Shown: positions 35,914-46,076 of the stretch, piece by piece | Position numbering within the stretch: the first letter of the stretch is position 1 | Layout of the letters: the number at the start of each line of letters is the position of its first letter | Assembly: GCA_026002815.1 (NCBI GenBank) | Contig: BPGB01000010.1 | Coordinates: 1 to 64,000 of the forward strand | Source: Candidatus Woesearchaeota archaeon | GTDB taxonomy: Archaea > Nanobdellota > Nanobdellia > Woesearchaeales > UBA9642 | DNA length: 64,000 nucleotides | Reading direction: 5' to 3' | The notes under the pieces: model-generated | The model's input: the letters and a program-made list of their open reading frames with translations, nothing else | Told to the model about the DNA's origin: nothing | Database searches by the model: none | Program-made: the position numbers and the translations under genes

Positions 35914-38900
35914 TTTTATCTGGTTTAAGCGAATCAATGATAGCTTCCAAATATGATAGACTTTCAGTATCAAGATTACTTGTGTTTATTTCATTTAATA
36001 TAGAAATCATTTCATTCCTATTTTTATTATCAATTTGATTGATAAATGACATTAAAAATTGCATTAAAGATTCAATAGAATTAACTTCAACCAAAAATCC
36101 ACCATAAACAGGATGATTAGATAATAATCCTTTTATTTTTGATAATGCTTCAGATGTAGATATTTTTTTGGACTCTTCTTCTACTTGTTTACTTGGCTCT
36201 TTCTTAATATTTTCTATTAAATCAGATGATTCCTTTTGTTGATTAACTTCAGGTTCCTGCTGATGATATGATGTAGATGAAAGATTTTCAGTATCAAATA
36301 ATGTTGGTTGTTTGTAAGCTGGAGTTTTTACTTCTTGTTGAATAGGCAATGATTCTATTTTCTCTATTAAGTCATTCTCTTTAAATACAATAGCATTATT
36401 CTGAACAAGATTTTCAGCTAAGATGCGAGCCTCCTGTCTTTTTGTATATATACTGCTTTTAGGATCATATACATATACAGGAACATTATGTTTAAAAGCA
36501 TATTTCATAGAATCCTTAAAAGAAGTTCTATTAGTTTTACTTGATCCAAAATCATCAGGCATAGCTACAACAACATAATCAGATAAATCAACTCTATTTT
36601 TATAAGTTAATATATAATTTCTTGCTTTACTAACTTTATCTTCTGCTTTCTCTTTTATAAATGATATCAATACTTCATTTTCATCTCTTCTCATCATCTT
36701 AGCTTCTTCCATACTACTACTTGTGATAGATATGAATTTTTTATTATATACCTTAGATAAATTTTTAACAATACGATATATGTTTGACTCTCTCATTACA
36801 ACAATAGTATATGAATTTTTCATTAATTCAGCTATTACTTTTGCTATATGATTTTCTTCCTCTTTTGTTAATGATTCAGGAGAAAATACACTTATCTTTT
36901 TTGAAGATAGAATATTTTCATCTCCTTTGACAAGACACTCTAATTCTTTTTTATTCTTTAAAGTAATGTTTATCCTTCTAACATCATGGTCTTCTTCTAA
37001 TTTCAATTTTTTTAATACCTGTACCTCGACTGGTTTTTCTTTATGTTTATTTGTATCATCTTCAGGTTCAAATGGTTTCTTTTCATCAATTATTTCTCCT
37101 TCTACCTTTTCTTTCGATAAATCTTGAGCTATACGTGCTTTTTCTGAAGTTTCAACTACAATATTTTTTGTCTTTTCATCTGTTTCTGATTCAATGCTCG
37201 GCTTTTGTTCTTTCGTTTCTTCTTTAGATTTTTTATTTATATGATCTTCATATATCTTTTTAATCTTTTCATTGATTATTTCATCATTAATAGTATTTTC
37301 AGTGGGAGCATAATCAGTCTTAATAATCGCTAAACTCGTGGTTCTCGATAGAGCTGTATAGATCAATTGATTCCTTTCTACTTTTTCCTTATTAGAAGTT
37401 ATATCGTCTATATCTACAATAACAACATCATATGTACTACCTTGTGCTTTATGTGTTGTCATAGCAAATCCATATCCTATATTAGAAGGTAATACATCTT
37501 TATTATTAATAGTAAGATTATCTATAATACCAAAAGAGGATCTCCAATCAAGAAAATCATTATAAATCTTAGATCCTTCCCTATAGTATCCATTACGATA
37601 GGCATCCGATATTCTTTTTTTAAAGTCAATATATCTTTCTCTTATAATATCAGCTGTGTGTTTATCAGAAGTATCAAGTATTCTTATATTAACAGATGAA
37701 TTCGAATCATCTGAAGATTTGATTCTTACTTTTAGATCCCATCCCTTCATTCCTTCTGATTCCTCTATCTCTGTTACACTTAAAACAACTAATTCATTAG
37801 AGTTTTCTAAGGGATCTGCTATTCCTACAGGACGTAGATTTCCTTTAACTACTAAAACATCATTCGGTAGAAATTTATGTTGTTTTTCCTTTTCTCCATG
37901 TATAATTTCTCTCACTAACCTGTTGTAATAATCTACCGTTTCATTCTTCCATGCTAATATTTTTATAGTATTAGCTGTCTCAGGATTCTTAAATATCTCC
38001 TTATTCTGATTTATTATCTTTCTAATACCTTTTGAATTTCTAAATATATATCCATCTTTTGTTTCTAGATTAATTTTATCTTGATAGGATATATTTACTT
38101 CCGCGGATTCTAGATTATCTCTAATATCTTCAAGAAGAAAAGAAAGAGGGTTTGTATTTTGCTGTCTTTCTACTTCAGTTAGTTCATATATATTGTATAC
38201 ATCAGTAAAAGCTTTAGATTTTTTCTCATTAACAGGTGGCAACTGAGCTGGATCTCCCATGAATATAATCTTCATTCCATAATCATATGCTTCTTTTAAC
38301 AAATAATCATACATTGTCTCATTAATCATAGAAGCTTCATCAATAACAATAACATTATAATATGATATTATTGATGGTCTTTTTTTCGCCGTATTTATAT
38401 TGGAAAGATTTGCAGTTCTTATATCAAAATCTGGTAAGAAACCAAGTGCTCTATGTAAAGTTTCTACTGGTGCATCACTAATTAATCCTTTTAATACACC
38501 TTTTGCTTTATGGGTCGGTGCTGTAAAAAGAAATTTACTATTACTAACATCCTTAATATATTTTATTATAGTTGTCTTCCCAGTACCAGCATACCCCATT
38601 AATGTAAATACATTATTTCTCTTCCATTCTTCAAACTTTTCTTTAGTAGTCATTTTATCATTATATTCCTCCTTAAGTTGAAGGAATGCAGATAAATATT
38701 TTAAAGCTTCTTTCTGTTGATTATTTAGTTTTATCTCTTTTTCAGCAACCAATATTTTATCAGGAACATCTATCTGTTTTACCTCATCAATCAATTTTTT
38801 ATTCTTTATTTTTATTGTCTGCATCCTTTCTTTTTTCTTAACAGACGAAACAATAGCATTTAAATCTAAAGCCTCTATATAAGCGTCTGTTAATATTTTA

Positions 38901-41900
38901 ACATAATGATTTATAGTTAATTTATCAAGTTGCGATATTTTCTTAAACCAGTTAATAAATTTTAATAAGTTACCTTCTGATTTTCTTTTTTGATTAATGT
39001 ATTGCTCGATAACCTTTTCTTTTAATAATTCAATAGAACCAATCAAGGATACAGCTTTTTTAACTATCTCATTATTAGCAAAAGCATCAATATAGTTAGA
39101 AATATTTTGAATATTATCATCTGTTATAACCGAAGAAGCAAAAGGTTGTTGATTATTAGTTTTTGTGATTACATGGTCATCTGTTTCATCAATTTTTATA
39201 GCTGATTCTTCTGCTAATTTTAAATTCTCTTTCATCTTATCATCAATTGTTTTTTCCTGATCTTCTTTCTTTATTAAATCAGGATACAATTCTTTCTCTT
39301 CATCAATTTTAATATCACTTGTGTCTTTTGTAATCTGATCAGTAGCTGCAATATCTTTACTCTTCTCTGTTATAGACGGTTCTGTTTTGGTCTCTGTCTC
39401 CTTATCCCCAGTTTTACTTAAGTCCTTTTCTACTTCTTTATCATCTTGTTTTTCAGATTTTAATCTGTTAGTTACTTCTTCTGCTAAATTATTTAACTCT
39501 TCCTCTTCTTTTTGGATCTGTTCATTGATCTCTTTTTGTATATCTTTATTATTTTCAATTATCTTTATACGAGCTTTAATATTATTTATTAGCATGTTTA
39601 TATTACTAATTAATCTATTATATGTATTTGTGTCTATTTTATTTATATTATTATTTAAGAAATTCTTTGATTTATCTAAGTAATTAAGCATATTATAATA
39701 CGCTTCTAATGAAAGGTCTCCAGAAGCAATATCCTTAATATATTTTGATAATGTATCTTCTAATAATTTTATAGGTTCTAGTATATCAACGTCTTGTGAA
39801 GATTTTTTAGTTTGTTCTGTTCTTCTAATAACATCTGACACAATTCTTAAAATCTCTCTTTCTTTTTTTATATCAATTATTTTTCCTTCTTTGTCAACCA
39901 AATTTCTATTAAACAATATATGAAAAACTTCATTAAATATTTTTTGTATTAGTTCGTCATTAACGTTATAAGACTTAATGAATTTATATAACTCTGTTTC
40001 TACTATATCTTTATCTGGAGATATCCAATTACTTTTCTTATCTTTTTCTTCTACAGTCTTATCTAATTCTTTACCTGATACTTTATCTTCTGTTGTTTGC
40101 GTTTCTTTTCTTTTATCATCTGTTTCAGGAGCTTCCTCACTTTTTGTTGGTAATGATTTAACATCAGTAACTCCATCCTCTTTTTTATCACTTTCTAATA
40201 GATCATCAATATATCCAAAAATATTGGACATGTAATCATTATAATCAACACTATATTTGCTAAACCCATTGAATTCAAAAAGCTCTACACCAAAGAAATT
40301 ATTATTACTGGATTTGATAAATGACTCTATTTGCTGTATTAAATAGCTCTCAGTATCAAACTTTGTTTTTCTATTCATTAACTCAATGAGCATGTCAGAT
40401 ATAAACTGAAATTTATTAGATTTGTTTAGCTTCTGTAATGCATTTTTTGCATCAGAAACAGATTTATCGGTAGCTATAAGCACTTTATTAGCTCCGGCAT
40501 ATATAATATTGCTACCCATTAATTTTTTCAAAACTAAAAAGGATCTATTAATATTATCTATTTGCTCACTAATTGTTTTTATCATATATTCTCTCTCAAC
40601 ATCTGTAAAGAACTTTGAATCTTCTTTTTTCTTCTTAGAATATTTTTTTATTATACTTTTAGTTTCTTCTATGAAAGCAATCTGATCGTGTATAATAGAC
40701 CTAATTCTCTTAAACTCTGATACTAACTCATCAGAAATATCACCGTGTTTAAATTTCTTCAAAGTTTTTTCTATAAAAGAAGATAAAGATAATAACTTTT
40801 TATCTGTTTCTTCTATTTTAGAAATTATTTCATTGATATTCTTTGCATTATTAATTTCAGGATCCTTTATGTTAGAAAGTAGTTCATTCAAAGCTGTTAA
40901 AGAATATTCTATATCATCATAAAATCTGGAAAAATTCTCTAATAAACCTATTATTGTCAGGACTAAAGATTCTTTCTGATTATTGGATAAGTTTTTTAAC
41001 TTTTTATCACTATAAATAAGAGCTCTTACATTATTATGTATTTCAAGTCTATTATTTTTATCAGAATTGATATAAGATGTAATTAAATTAGATATTTCAC
41101 TATTATCAACTAAAATGTATTCAAGTAATTCATCATCCTCTAACAAACTAAATACAGATACTTCATTGAAGGTATAAACAGCTAACACTCTCTGTAATTC
41201 TAACATTAGATTTATATAGTCAGATAATATTTGACCAACATGATAACCATCACTTGATATTATCCTGATATTCTCTAAAGTAGAAATTATTAAAAAGAGT
41301 TTCTCTATATTTTTAATATTATCGACATCTATTTTCTTGCTATCAGATGTCATATTTTTTATATTCTTCTCAATAGTGCTGATAGAAGATTTAATATAAT
41401 CAATGATTTTTTTTCTTTTCCTATCTACTGGTAAAGAGTCTAATCTTTTTATTTCTTCTTCTGTTAAATCATACATATAAATATTCCATATGTAGTCAAT
41501 GATTCCATCGTCTAAATTTTCAAATATAACTAAAGATTCATTAATAATATTACTGGCATTATTAGCAATAGCATTAAATATGTTTACATTGAAACCCTGA
41601 CCTTTTAATAATGATTCAATTAAACTTTTTAATTGTTTCTTCAATATAGGATTATTATCAAGTAATGGTGCTTCATCTATTCTTTTTAAATATTCATTTA
41701 ATGTTTTTTCAAAGCTCTTTTTACTTGATTTATAATCAGTATCCAAGTACGTTAATAATGATACTTTTTCATCAATGAATTTTAAATTCTGTATTAATAA
41801 GAATTCTTTATTTAAATCTTCGATTATTTTTCTTTTATATTTAATAGAATCTAAGTTTGTACCAAATTTAGATAATGAATCTATTTTATCTGGCTGTTTC

Positions 41901-44900
41901 TCTAACACATTCTTATCTATATTATAATGTATAATAAGATCTGTTATCAGATCAATAGTGTTAATAGTTCTTAATTGTTTTATATATTTACTGCCTATTA
42001 TATATTTGAATGTTTCTTCAATATTTTTGATATCACTTTCAGGTATATTATTAAAAATATTCTCTGTAATGAATTTTAACATTTCATTCTTATTTTCTTC
42101 TGAATAATTTTCACTGTTTTGTATAATTGTATATATTATTCCATATAAATATTTCTGTTTAATATCTTTTATTCTTTTACTTTTTTCTTTTATATTTTCT
42201 TCTACTTTATAATCTACGCTGTCCTTTATTAATGCATCAGCGATACTATTAATTACCGACATGTTATAATTCAAGTCATTATTCTTAGATAATATGTCTT
42301 TTATTCTCTCCTTTTTCAGATCATCATTACTCAATAAGTCATATAATTCTCTATTTTGTTCTTTTATATCTTCTAAAAGTTGTTTTCTCTTTTCATGATA
42401 TTTATTTTGATAATCCTTCAAACCATTCAATACAACATCAATATGATTAAAATATTTATCAAGTATATCATTTTTAATTTCTTCCTCTGACTTGTTTTTA
42501 TATTTTTCTTTTAGAGATTCAATAACTTGATCTACATATTTTTTATCATTTAATATATCAGCTCCACTCATTAGGCTTATAAAAGATACAGATTCATTTA
42601 AATTCATATCTTTTGATAAAATCTTAGCTGTCTCATTAAATTTAGATACTTCATCAATAAATATTTCTAACGCTCCCTTATTGTGCAAAAAGTTGAAAAA
42701 GTTATGTAGAAATACATTACTCAATTCTCCAACATCCTGAGTTTTTTGATATATATCATTAAGATCAATACCTAATAACTTATTTAAAGAGTTTGACGCT
42801 TTATTTAATTTGTCCGGGCTTATAAACAACTGTCCATTATATAAATTAACAAGACCTATACTATTTAATTCATCAATTAGTAGATTTAGCTTTTTAAAAT
42901 CTTTAATATCTCTATTTAAATTATATAAACCTTTTACAAATGAGACACCACTTCCAAAAAACGCAGATGCAAAAGTAGTCGCATAAAATGTTATTAAATC
43001 CTGCTTATCTATTTCAAAATCAAATGCACCTAAGAAACTTCCTATATATGGATTTGACGATAAAGATGGATTTAACCGTAAATTCTTATATATAGAATCA
43101 CCAATGTTTCCTTGTAAGAACTCTTGTATGTTTTCTTGTGTGACCTCTGTAACAGTGTCCGCCAAAAATCTTACTATGTTTTTGGCATAATATTTAGGTG
43201 TTATTTTTATCTTATTAAAAACAACTCTATCTATATTTGATGGTTTGCTTTTTACCATCAGATCTTTTGATATTTTGAACGCTTTCCTAAAAGCAATATC
43301 CCTACCACTACTTAATATATTGTTAAATATTTTTAATCGACCTACAGAAGAAGCTAAATTTTCAAAACCAAAAGGATTTGTTGATAAAAGCAATGCAAAG
43401 TTTAAACTAAAATCTGCAAGATAAGCACCTATTAAAGATTCTTTTATTTTTTCTTTATTTATCTTACCAAATTTAGAATATACGGAATATATAGAATAAT
43501 TTGGATCTTTATTTAACAAATAATTTAATGTTCTTGCCTCTAATTCTAACTCATTTTGGATATAATTATAATTCGCTGTTTGCCACGCTTCTGATGCTGC
43601 CATGAACATTGAGCCAAGATTAAAAACATGCTTAAAAATCCTATGGTTTGACCATTGAGTTATGGCATTTCCTAACGCTCTACTAGCTAAAGGTGTTCCT
43701 TGTATTACTTTACTTACATTAGAAATTACAGCAGCTCTCTCTGTAGCAGTTAAAGATTTAAAACCAGCAGTTGATAATTTTTGAGCAATAGCACTATCTA
43801 AGTTTGTTAATCTATTAATAGATATCATATTTCTTGTTACGGAAGCCGTTGCAGCTGTCCTAATCAAAAAAGAATTTACAGGCTTAGAAAATCTTGATGT
43901 TAATAATAAAACACGCGGTAATGCAGATGAAGCCAAAGCATTGAGTGCAATAGATTGCCCAATGAATCCAACAATCGTTCCAATACTACCTATACCTTCT
44001 TGAACACCTCTTATTATATCCTCAGATGTGGTAGACTGAAATCCACTTAATTTCTGCTCATCAATCCCAAGATTCTTGTAATAATTAAACAACATATCTT
44101 TTGCCTCAGAAACGCTAATAGGTGATAATAATTGTAAATCCTTTTCATCTACAAAATTGCCAAAACTAATTGTACTTAAAAATTGAGCTCCGGCATATTT
44201 CAAACTACCAAGCCAATCTATCCCTAAAAAAGAAGTGTTACTTTTAACTAAAGATGAACCAAGTAGTTCGTAATAATATTTTTTCTGCTCAGAACTATAC
44301 TTCTTCTTATCAAGATATGGAAAACCAAGGTCTTCTGCAAATCGCTTAATAGCCTTCCCAGTTATTACTTTTTCTTTCTCTTTATCATCCAAATTATCAG
44401 CTTTATTTGATTGATTATACAAACGCTCATACATCACTTTATATTCATCAAATTTGTTCCTTCTTATTTCTAATAGCATATCAAATACGGTTTCATCATT
44501 TTTTGCATATATATTTTTAAGGTTCTGATTATTCATTAGCTCCTTCAAAGCTTGCTTCCAAGAATTTTGAAATTCTATTTTTGATTTTCTTATTTTTTCT
44601 TGAACTAAATTATCATATCCTCTATCACTTGAATACAAAACGTCTAGATAAGGTAAAAGATTTAGATTTTTACTTTTTGCTTCATAAATCTCTTGCGCTC
44701 TTTTTTTGACTAATTTTGATAAAAGATCTAACGAAGCATCCTCCGGTAACATCAAATTTGGATCTGTTAATTTTTCTTTACTTGTATATATAAAATTAAA
44801 TAACGACTCGTCTAATTTAATATTAAACTTGTTTTTTAAGTAGTCTTTAAGATCATTAAACTCCGCCATTAAACTCTCATATGTATCTATTATGTGTTGA

Positions 44901-46045
44901 AAATTATCCGCTTTGTTGCTATCGCTTAAATTATTTATACTATTTTTTAATTCTTTATTTAATATATCAATTTTATTTATTTTATTTCTTACATTATTAT
45001 CTTCATTAAATACATCATAAACATGTGTTGGATTATCAAGACCTAAAACAATATCCTCCCTAAATGCTGAATGTCTATCTTTTAACGCCAAATTATCCAT
45101 CGGATAATTACCTTCAGCTTGATACCTACGAATATCCTTATTGATCTGTCTTTGTAATTCTACATTATATAAATTCTCTTTTGAAATAGATTTAGCGAAA
45201 CTAACGAAATTATTAACGTTCTTTGAAAATCCTTCAATCTGTGAAACAAACTCCTTTATGTTAAAAGTATTAATAGCACTTTTATCATAAATAGATTCAT
45301 ATAACTCCTTGATAGATTTATGACCTGTTTGTTTAAGTATTTGATCTTCAGCTTCTTTTTGTTTATTGACAAGATCGTTATACTGTTCAGCTAAAACATT
45401 ATATTCTTTTGGATCTCCAGAATAATTTTTTAACCTATTATTTAATTCTATTGCAGATTTATTTATATCTTGCAATTTTTTGAAAATTGAATCTGTGTCT
45501 TTTAAACTTATCTTATTATTCTTAATAGCATCTATATATTGATTATTCGCGTTAATAATGGTATTATTGTTTTTCTTTATAATTCTGATGTTATCTTTTA
45601 TTTTTTTCTCAACTAATAAAAAATCTTCAGGTTGGTCTGTATTATACTCATACTCAATTTTTGGAAATATGATATCGGTTTTGTAATTTGGATCCTTCTT
45701 TACATTATTGCTTACATCATTATATAATTTCAAAACAGATAAGTTATCTATTAAATACTTCTTATTAATGTTTTTTAATATTTTAATTTTTTCACTTTTC
45801 GGTAATTTTTTATGATTAAATACATGTAAAACAGATTCAGTATATTCCCTATTTGCACTGCCTATCTTATCCATTACTATGCTGAAAGACTTTTTGTTAT
45901 TTATAGGATCATACATAAAATTTAAATAATTATCGAAAGGAATATCTAAACCAGTATGATCCCACAAATCTTTTAAATTATTGTAAATAGAAGAAGAAAT
46001 TGTTGTTGATACATTAATAGGATTATTATCTTTTAACTCTTCCAT
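35900..46045 (-). CDS. giant fusion: helical/membrane N-terminus, SF1 helicase, SLOG domain
   Basis: 3381 residues. N-terminal 650: coiled-coil-like helices. Hydrophobic segments lie at about 682-718 (GTIVGFIGQSIALNALASSA), 871-893 and 1015-1040. Acidic/Lys/Thr-rich linkers lie near 1985, 2230 and 2970. The helicase is clear: motif I GYAGTGKTT (about 2485), Ia TAPTHKAKG, II VIVIDEASM (about 2567), III FMGDPAQLPPV (about 2598), V TTHKAQGSTYD (about 2868), VI QLIYTALSRT (about 2896). This is the RecD/Dda type (SF1B). At about 3030-3210 a Rossmann region with KARNYILTYKNRVDLSDYVVVAM.. and HNVPVYVYD resembles a DprA-like SLOG domain. The C-terminus is a Gln/Glu-rich tail. The role (ejected motor, or processing of injected DNA) is inference. 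Confidence 0.8.
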   Translation of the reverse strand: MEELKDNNPINVSTTISSSIYNNLKDLWDHTGLDIPFDNYLNFMYDPINNKKSFSIVMDKIGSANREYTESVLHVFNHKKLPKSEKIKILKNINKKYLIDNLSVLKLYNDVSNNVKKDPNYKTDIIFPKIEYEYNTDQPEDFLLVEKKIKDNIRIIKKNNNTIINANNQYIDAIKNNKISLKDTDSIFKKLQDINKSAIELNNRLKNYSGDPKEYNVLAEQYNDLVNKQKEAEDQILKQTGHKSIKELYESIYDKSAINTFNIKEFVSQIEGFSKNVNNFVSFAKSISKENLYNVELQRQINKDIRRYQAEGNYPMDNLALKDRHSAFREDIVLGLDNPTHVYDVFNEDNNVRNKINKIDILNKELKNSINNLSDSNKADNFQHIIDTYESLMAEFNDLKDYLKNKFNIKLDESLFNFIYTSKEKLTDPNLMLPEDASLDLLSKLVKKRAQEIYEAKSKNLNLLPYLDVLYSSDRGYDNLVQEKIRKSKIEFQNSWKQALKELMNNQNLKNIYAKNDETVFDMLLEIRRNKFDEYKVMYERLYNQSNKADNLDDKEKEKVITGKAIKRFAEDLGFPYLDKKKYSSEQKKYYYELLGSSLVKSNTSFLGIDWLGSLKYAGAQFLSTISFGNFVDEKDLQLLSPISVSEAKDMLFNYYKNLGIDEQKLSGFQSTTSEDIIRGVQEGIGSIGTIVGFIGQSIALNALASSALPRVLLLTSRFSKPVNSFLIRTAATASVTRNMISINRLTNLDSAIAQKLSTAGFKSLTATERAAVISNVSKVIQGTPLASRALGNAITQWSNHRIFKHVFNLGSMFMAASEAWQTANYNYIQNELELEARTLNYLLNKDPNYSIYSVYSKFGKINKEKIKESLIGAYLADFSLNFALLLSTNPFGFENLASSVGRLKIFNNILSSGRDIAFRKAFKISKDLMVKSKPSNIDRVVFNKIKITPKYYAKNIVRFLADTVTEVTQENIQEFLQGNIGDSIYKNLRLNPSLSSNPYIGSFLGAFDFEIDKQDLITFYATTFASAFFGSGVSFVKGLYNLNRDIKDFKKLNLLIDELNSIGLVNLYNGQLFISPDKLNKASNSLNKLLGIDLNDIYQKTQDVGELSNVFLHNFFNFLHNKGALEIFIDEVSKFNETAKILSKDMNLNESVSFISLMSGADILNDKKYVDQVIESLKEKYKNKSEEEIKNDILDKYFNHIDVVLNGLKDYQNKYHEKRKQLLEDIKEQNRELYDLLSNDDLKKERIKDILSKNNDLNYNMSVINSIADALIKDSVDYKVEENIKEKSKRIKDIKQKYLYGIIYTIIQNSENYSEENKNEMLKFITENIFNNIPESDIKNIEETFKYIIGSKYIKQLRTINTIDLITDLIIHYNIDKNVLEKQPDKIDSLSKFGTNLDSIKYKRKIIEDLNKEFLLIQNLKFIDEKVSLLTYLDTDYKSSKKSFEKTLNEYLKRIDEAPLLDNNPILKKQLKSLIESLLKGQGFNVNIFNAIANNASNIINESLVIFENLDDGIIDYIWNIYMYDLTEEEIKRLDSLPVDRKRKKIIDYIKSSISTIEKNIKNMTSDSKKIDVDNIKNIEKLFLIISTLENIRIISSDGYHVGQILSDYINLMLELQRVLAVYTFNEVSVFSLLEDDELLEYILVDNSEISNLITSYINSDKNNRLEIHNNVRALIYSDKKLKNLSNNQKESLVLTIIGLLENFSRFYDDIEYSLTALNELLSNIKDPEINNAKNINEIISKIEETDKKLLSLSSFIEKTLKKFKHGDISDELVSEFKRIRSIIHDQIAFIEETKSIIKKYSKKKKEDSKFFTDVEREYMIKTISEQIDNINRSFLVLKKLMGSNIIYAGANKVLIATDKSVSDAKNALQKLNKSNKFQFISDMLIELMNRKTKFDTESYLIQQIESFIKSSNNNFFGVELFEFNGFSKYSVDYNDYMSNIFGYIDDLLESDKKEDGVTDVKSLPTKSEEAPETDDKRKETQTTEDKVSGKELDKTVEEKDKKSNWISPDKDIVETELYKFIKSYNVNDELIQKIFNEVFHILFNRNLVDKEGKIIDIKKEREILRIVSDVIRRTEQTKKSSQDVDILEPIKLLEDTLSKYIKDIASGDLSLEAYYNMLNYLDKSKNFLNNNINKIDTNTYNRLISNINMLINNIKARIKIIENNKDIQKEINEQIQKEEEELNNLAEEVTNRLKSEKQDDKEVEKDLSKTGDKETETKTEPSITEKSKDIAATDQITKDTSDIKIDEEKELYPDLIKKEDQEKTIDDKMKENLKLAEESAIKIDETDDHVITKTNNQQPFASSVITDDNIQNISNYIDAFANNEIVKKAVSLIGSIELLKEKVIEQYINQKRKSEGNLLKFINWFKKISQLDKLTINHYVKILTDAYIEALDLNAIVSSVKKKERMQTIKIKNKKLIDEVKQIDVPDKILVAEKEIKLNNQQKEALKYLSAFLQLKEEYNDKMTTKEKFEEWKRNNVFTLMGYAGTGKTTIIKYIKDVSNSKFLFTAPTHKAKGVLKGLISDAPVETLHRALGFLPDFDIRTANLSNINTAKKRPSIISYYNVIVIDEASMINETMYDYLLKEAYDYGMKIIFMGDPAQLPPVNEKKSKAFTDVYNIYELTEVERQQNTNPLSFLLEDIRDNLESAEVNISYQDKINLETKDGYIFRNSKGIRKIINQNKEIFKNPETANTIKILAWKNETVDYYNRLVREIIHGEKEKQHKFLPNDVLVVKGNLRPVGIADPLENSNELVVLSVTEIEESEGMKGWDLKVRIKSSDDSNSSVNIRILDTSDKHTADIIRERYIDFKKRISDAYRNGYYREGSKIYNDFLDWRSSFGIIDNLTINNKDVLPSNIGYGFAMTTHKAQGSTYDVVIVDIDDITSNKEKVERNQLIYTALSRTTSLAIIKTDYAPTENTINDEIINEKIKKIYEDHINKKSKEETKEQKPSIESETDEKTKNIVVETSEKARIAQDLSKEKVEGEIIDEKKPFEPEDDTNKHKEKPVEVQVLKKLKLEEDHDVRRINITLKNKKELECLVKGDENILSSKKISVFSPESLTKEEENHIAKVIAELMKNSYTIVVMRESNIYRIVKNLSKVYNKKFISITSSSMEEAKMMRRDENEVLISFIKEKAEDKVSKARNYILTYKNRVDLSDYVVVAMPDDFGSSKTNRTSFKDSMKYAFKHNVPVYVYDPKSSIYTKRQEARILAENLVQNNAIVFKENDLIEKIESLPIQQEVKTPAYKQPTLFDTENLSSTSYHQQEPEVNQQKESSDLIENIKKEPSKQVEEESKKISTSEALSKIKGLLSNHPVYGGFLVEVNSIESLMQFLMSFINQIDNKNRNEMISILNEINTSNLDTESLSYLEAIIDSLKPDKNVCK

Positions 46046-46076
46046 AATAAATTATATATTAACAAAATTATTGTAA

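Noticed and set aside
35914-35973. Longer N-terminus for the 66-residue gene at 35713-35913
   Set aside because: The upstream in-frame ATG would overlap the helicase-SLOG gene by 74 bases. The ATG at 35913 gives the short overlap typical of this genome.
35900-36300. The Gln/Glu-rich C-terminal tail of the helicase-SLOG protein as a separate gene
   Set aside because: The frame is continuous with no internal start signal or stop.
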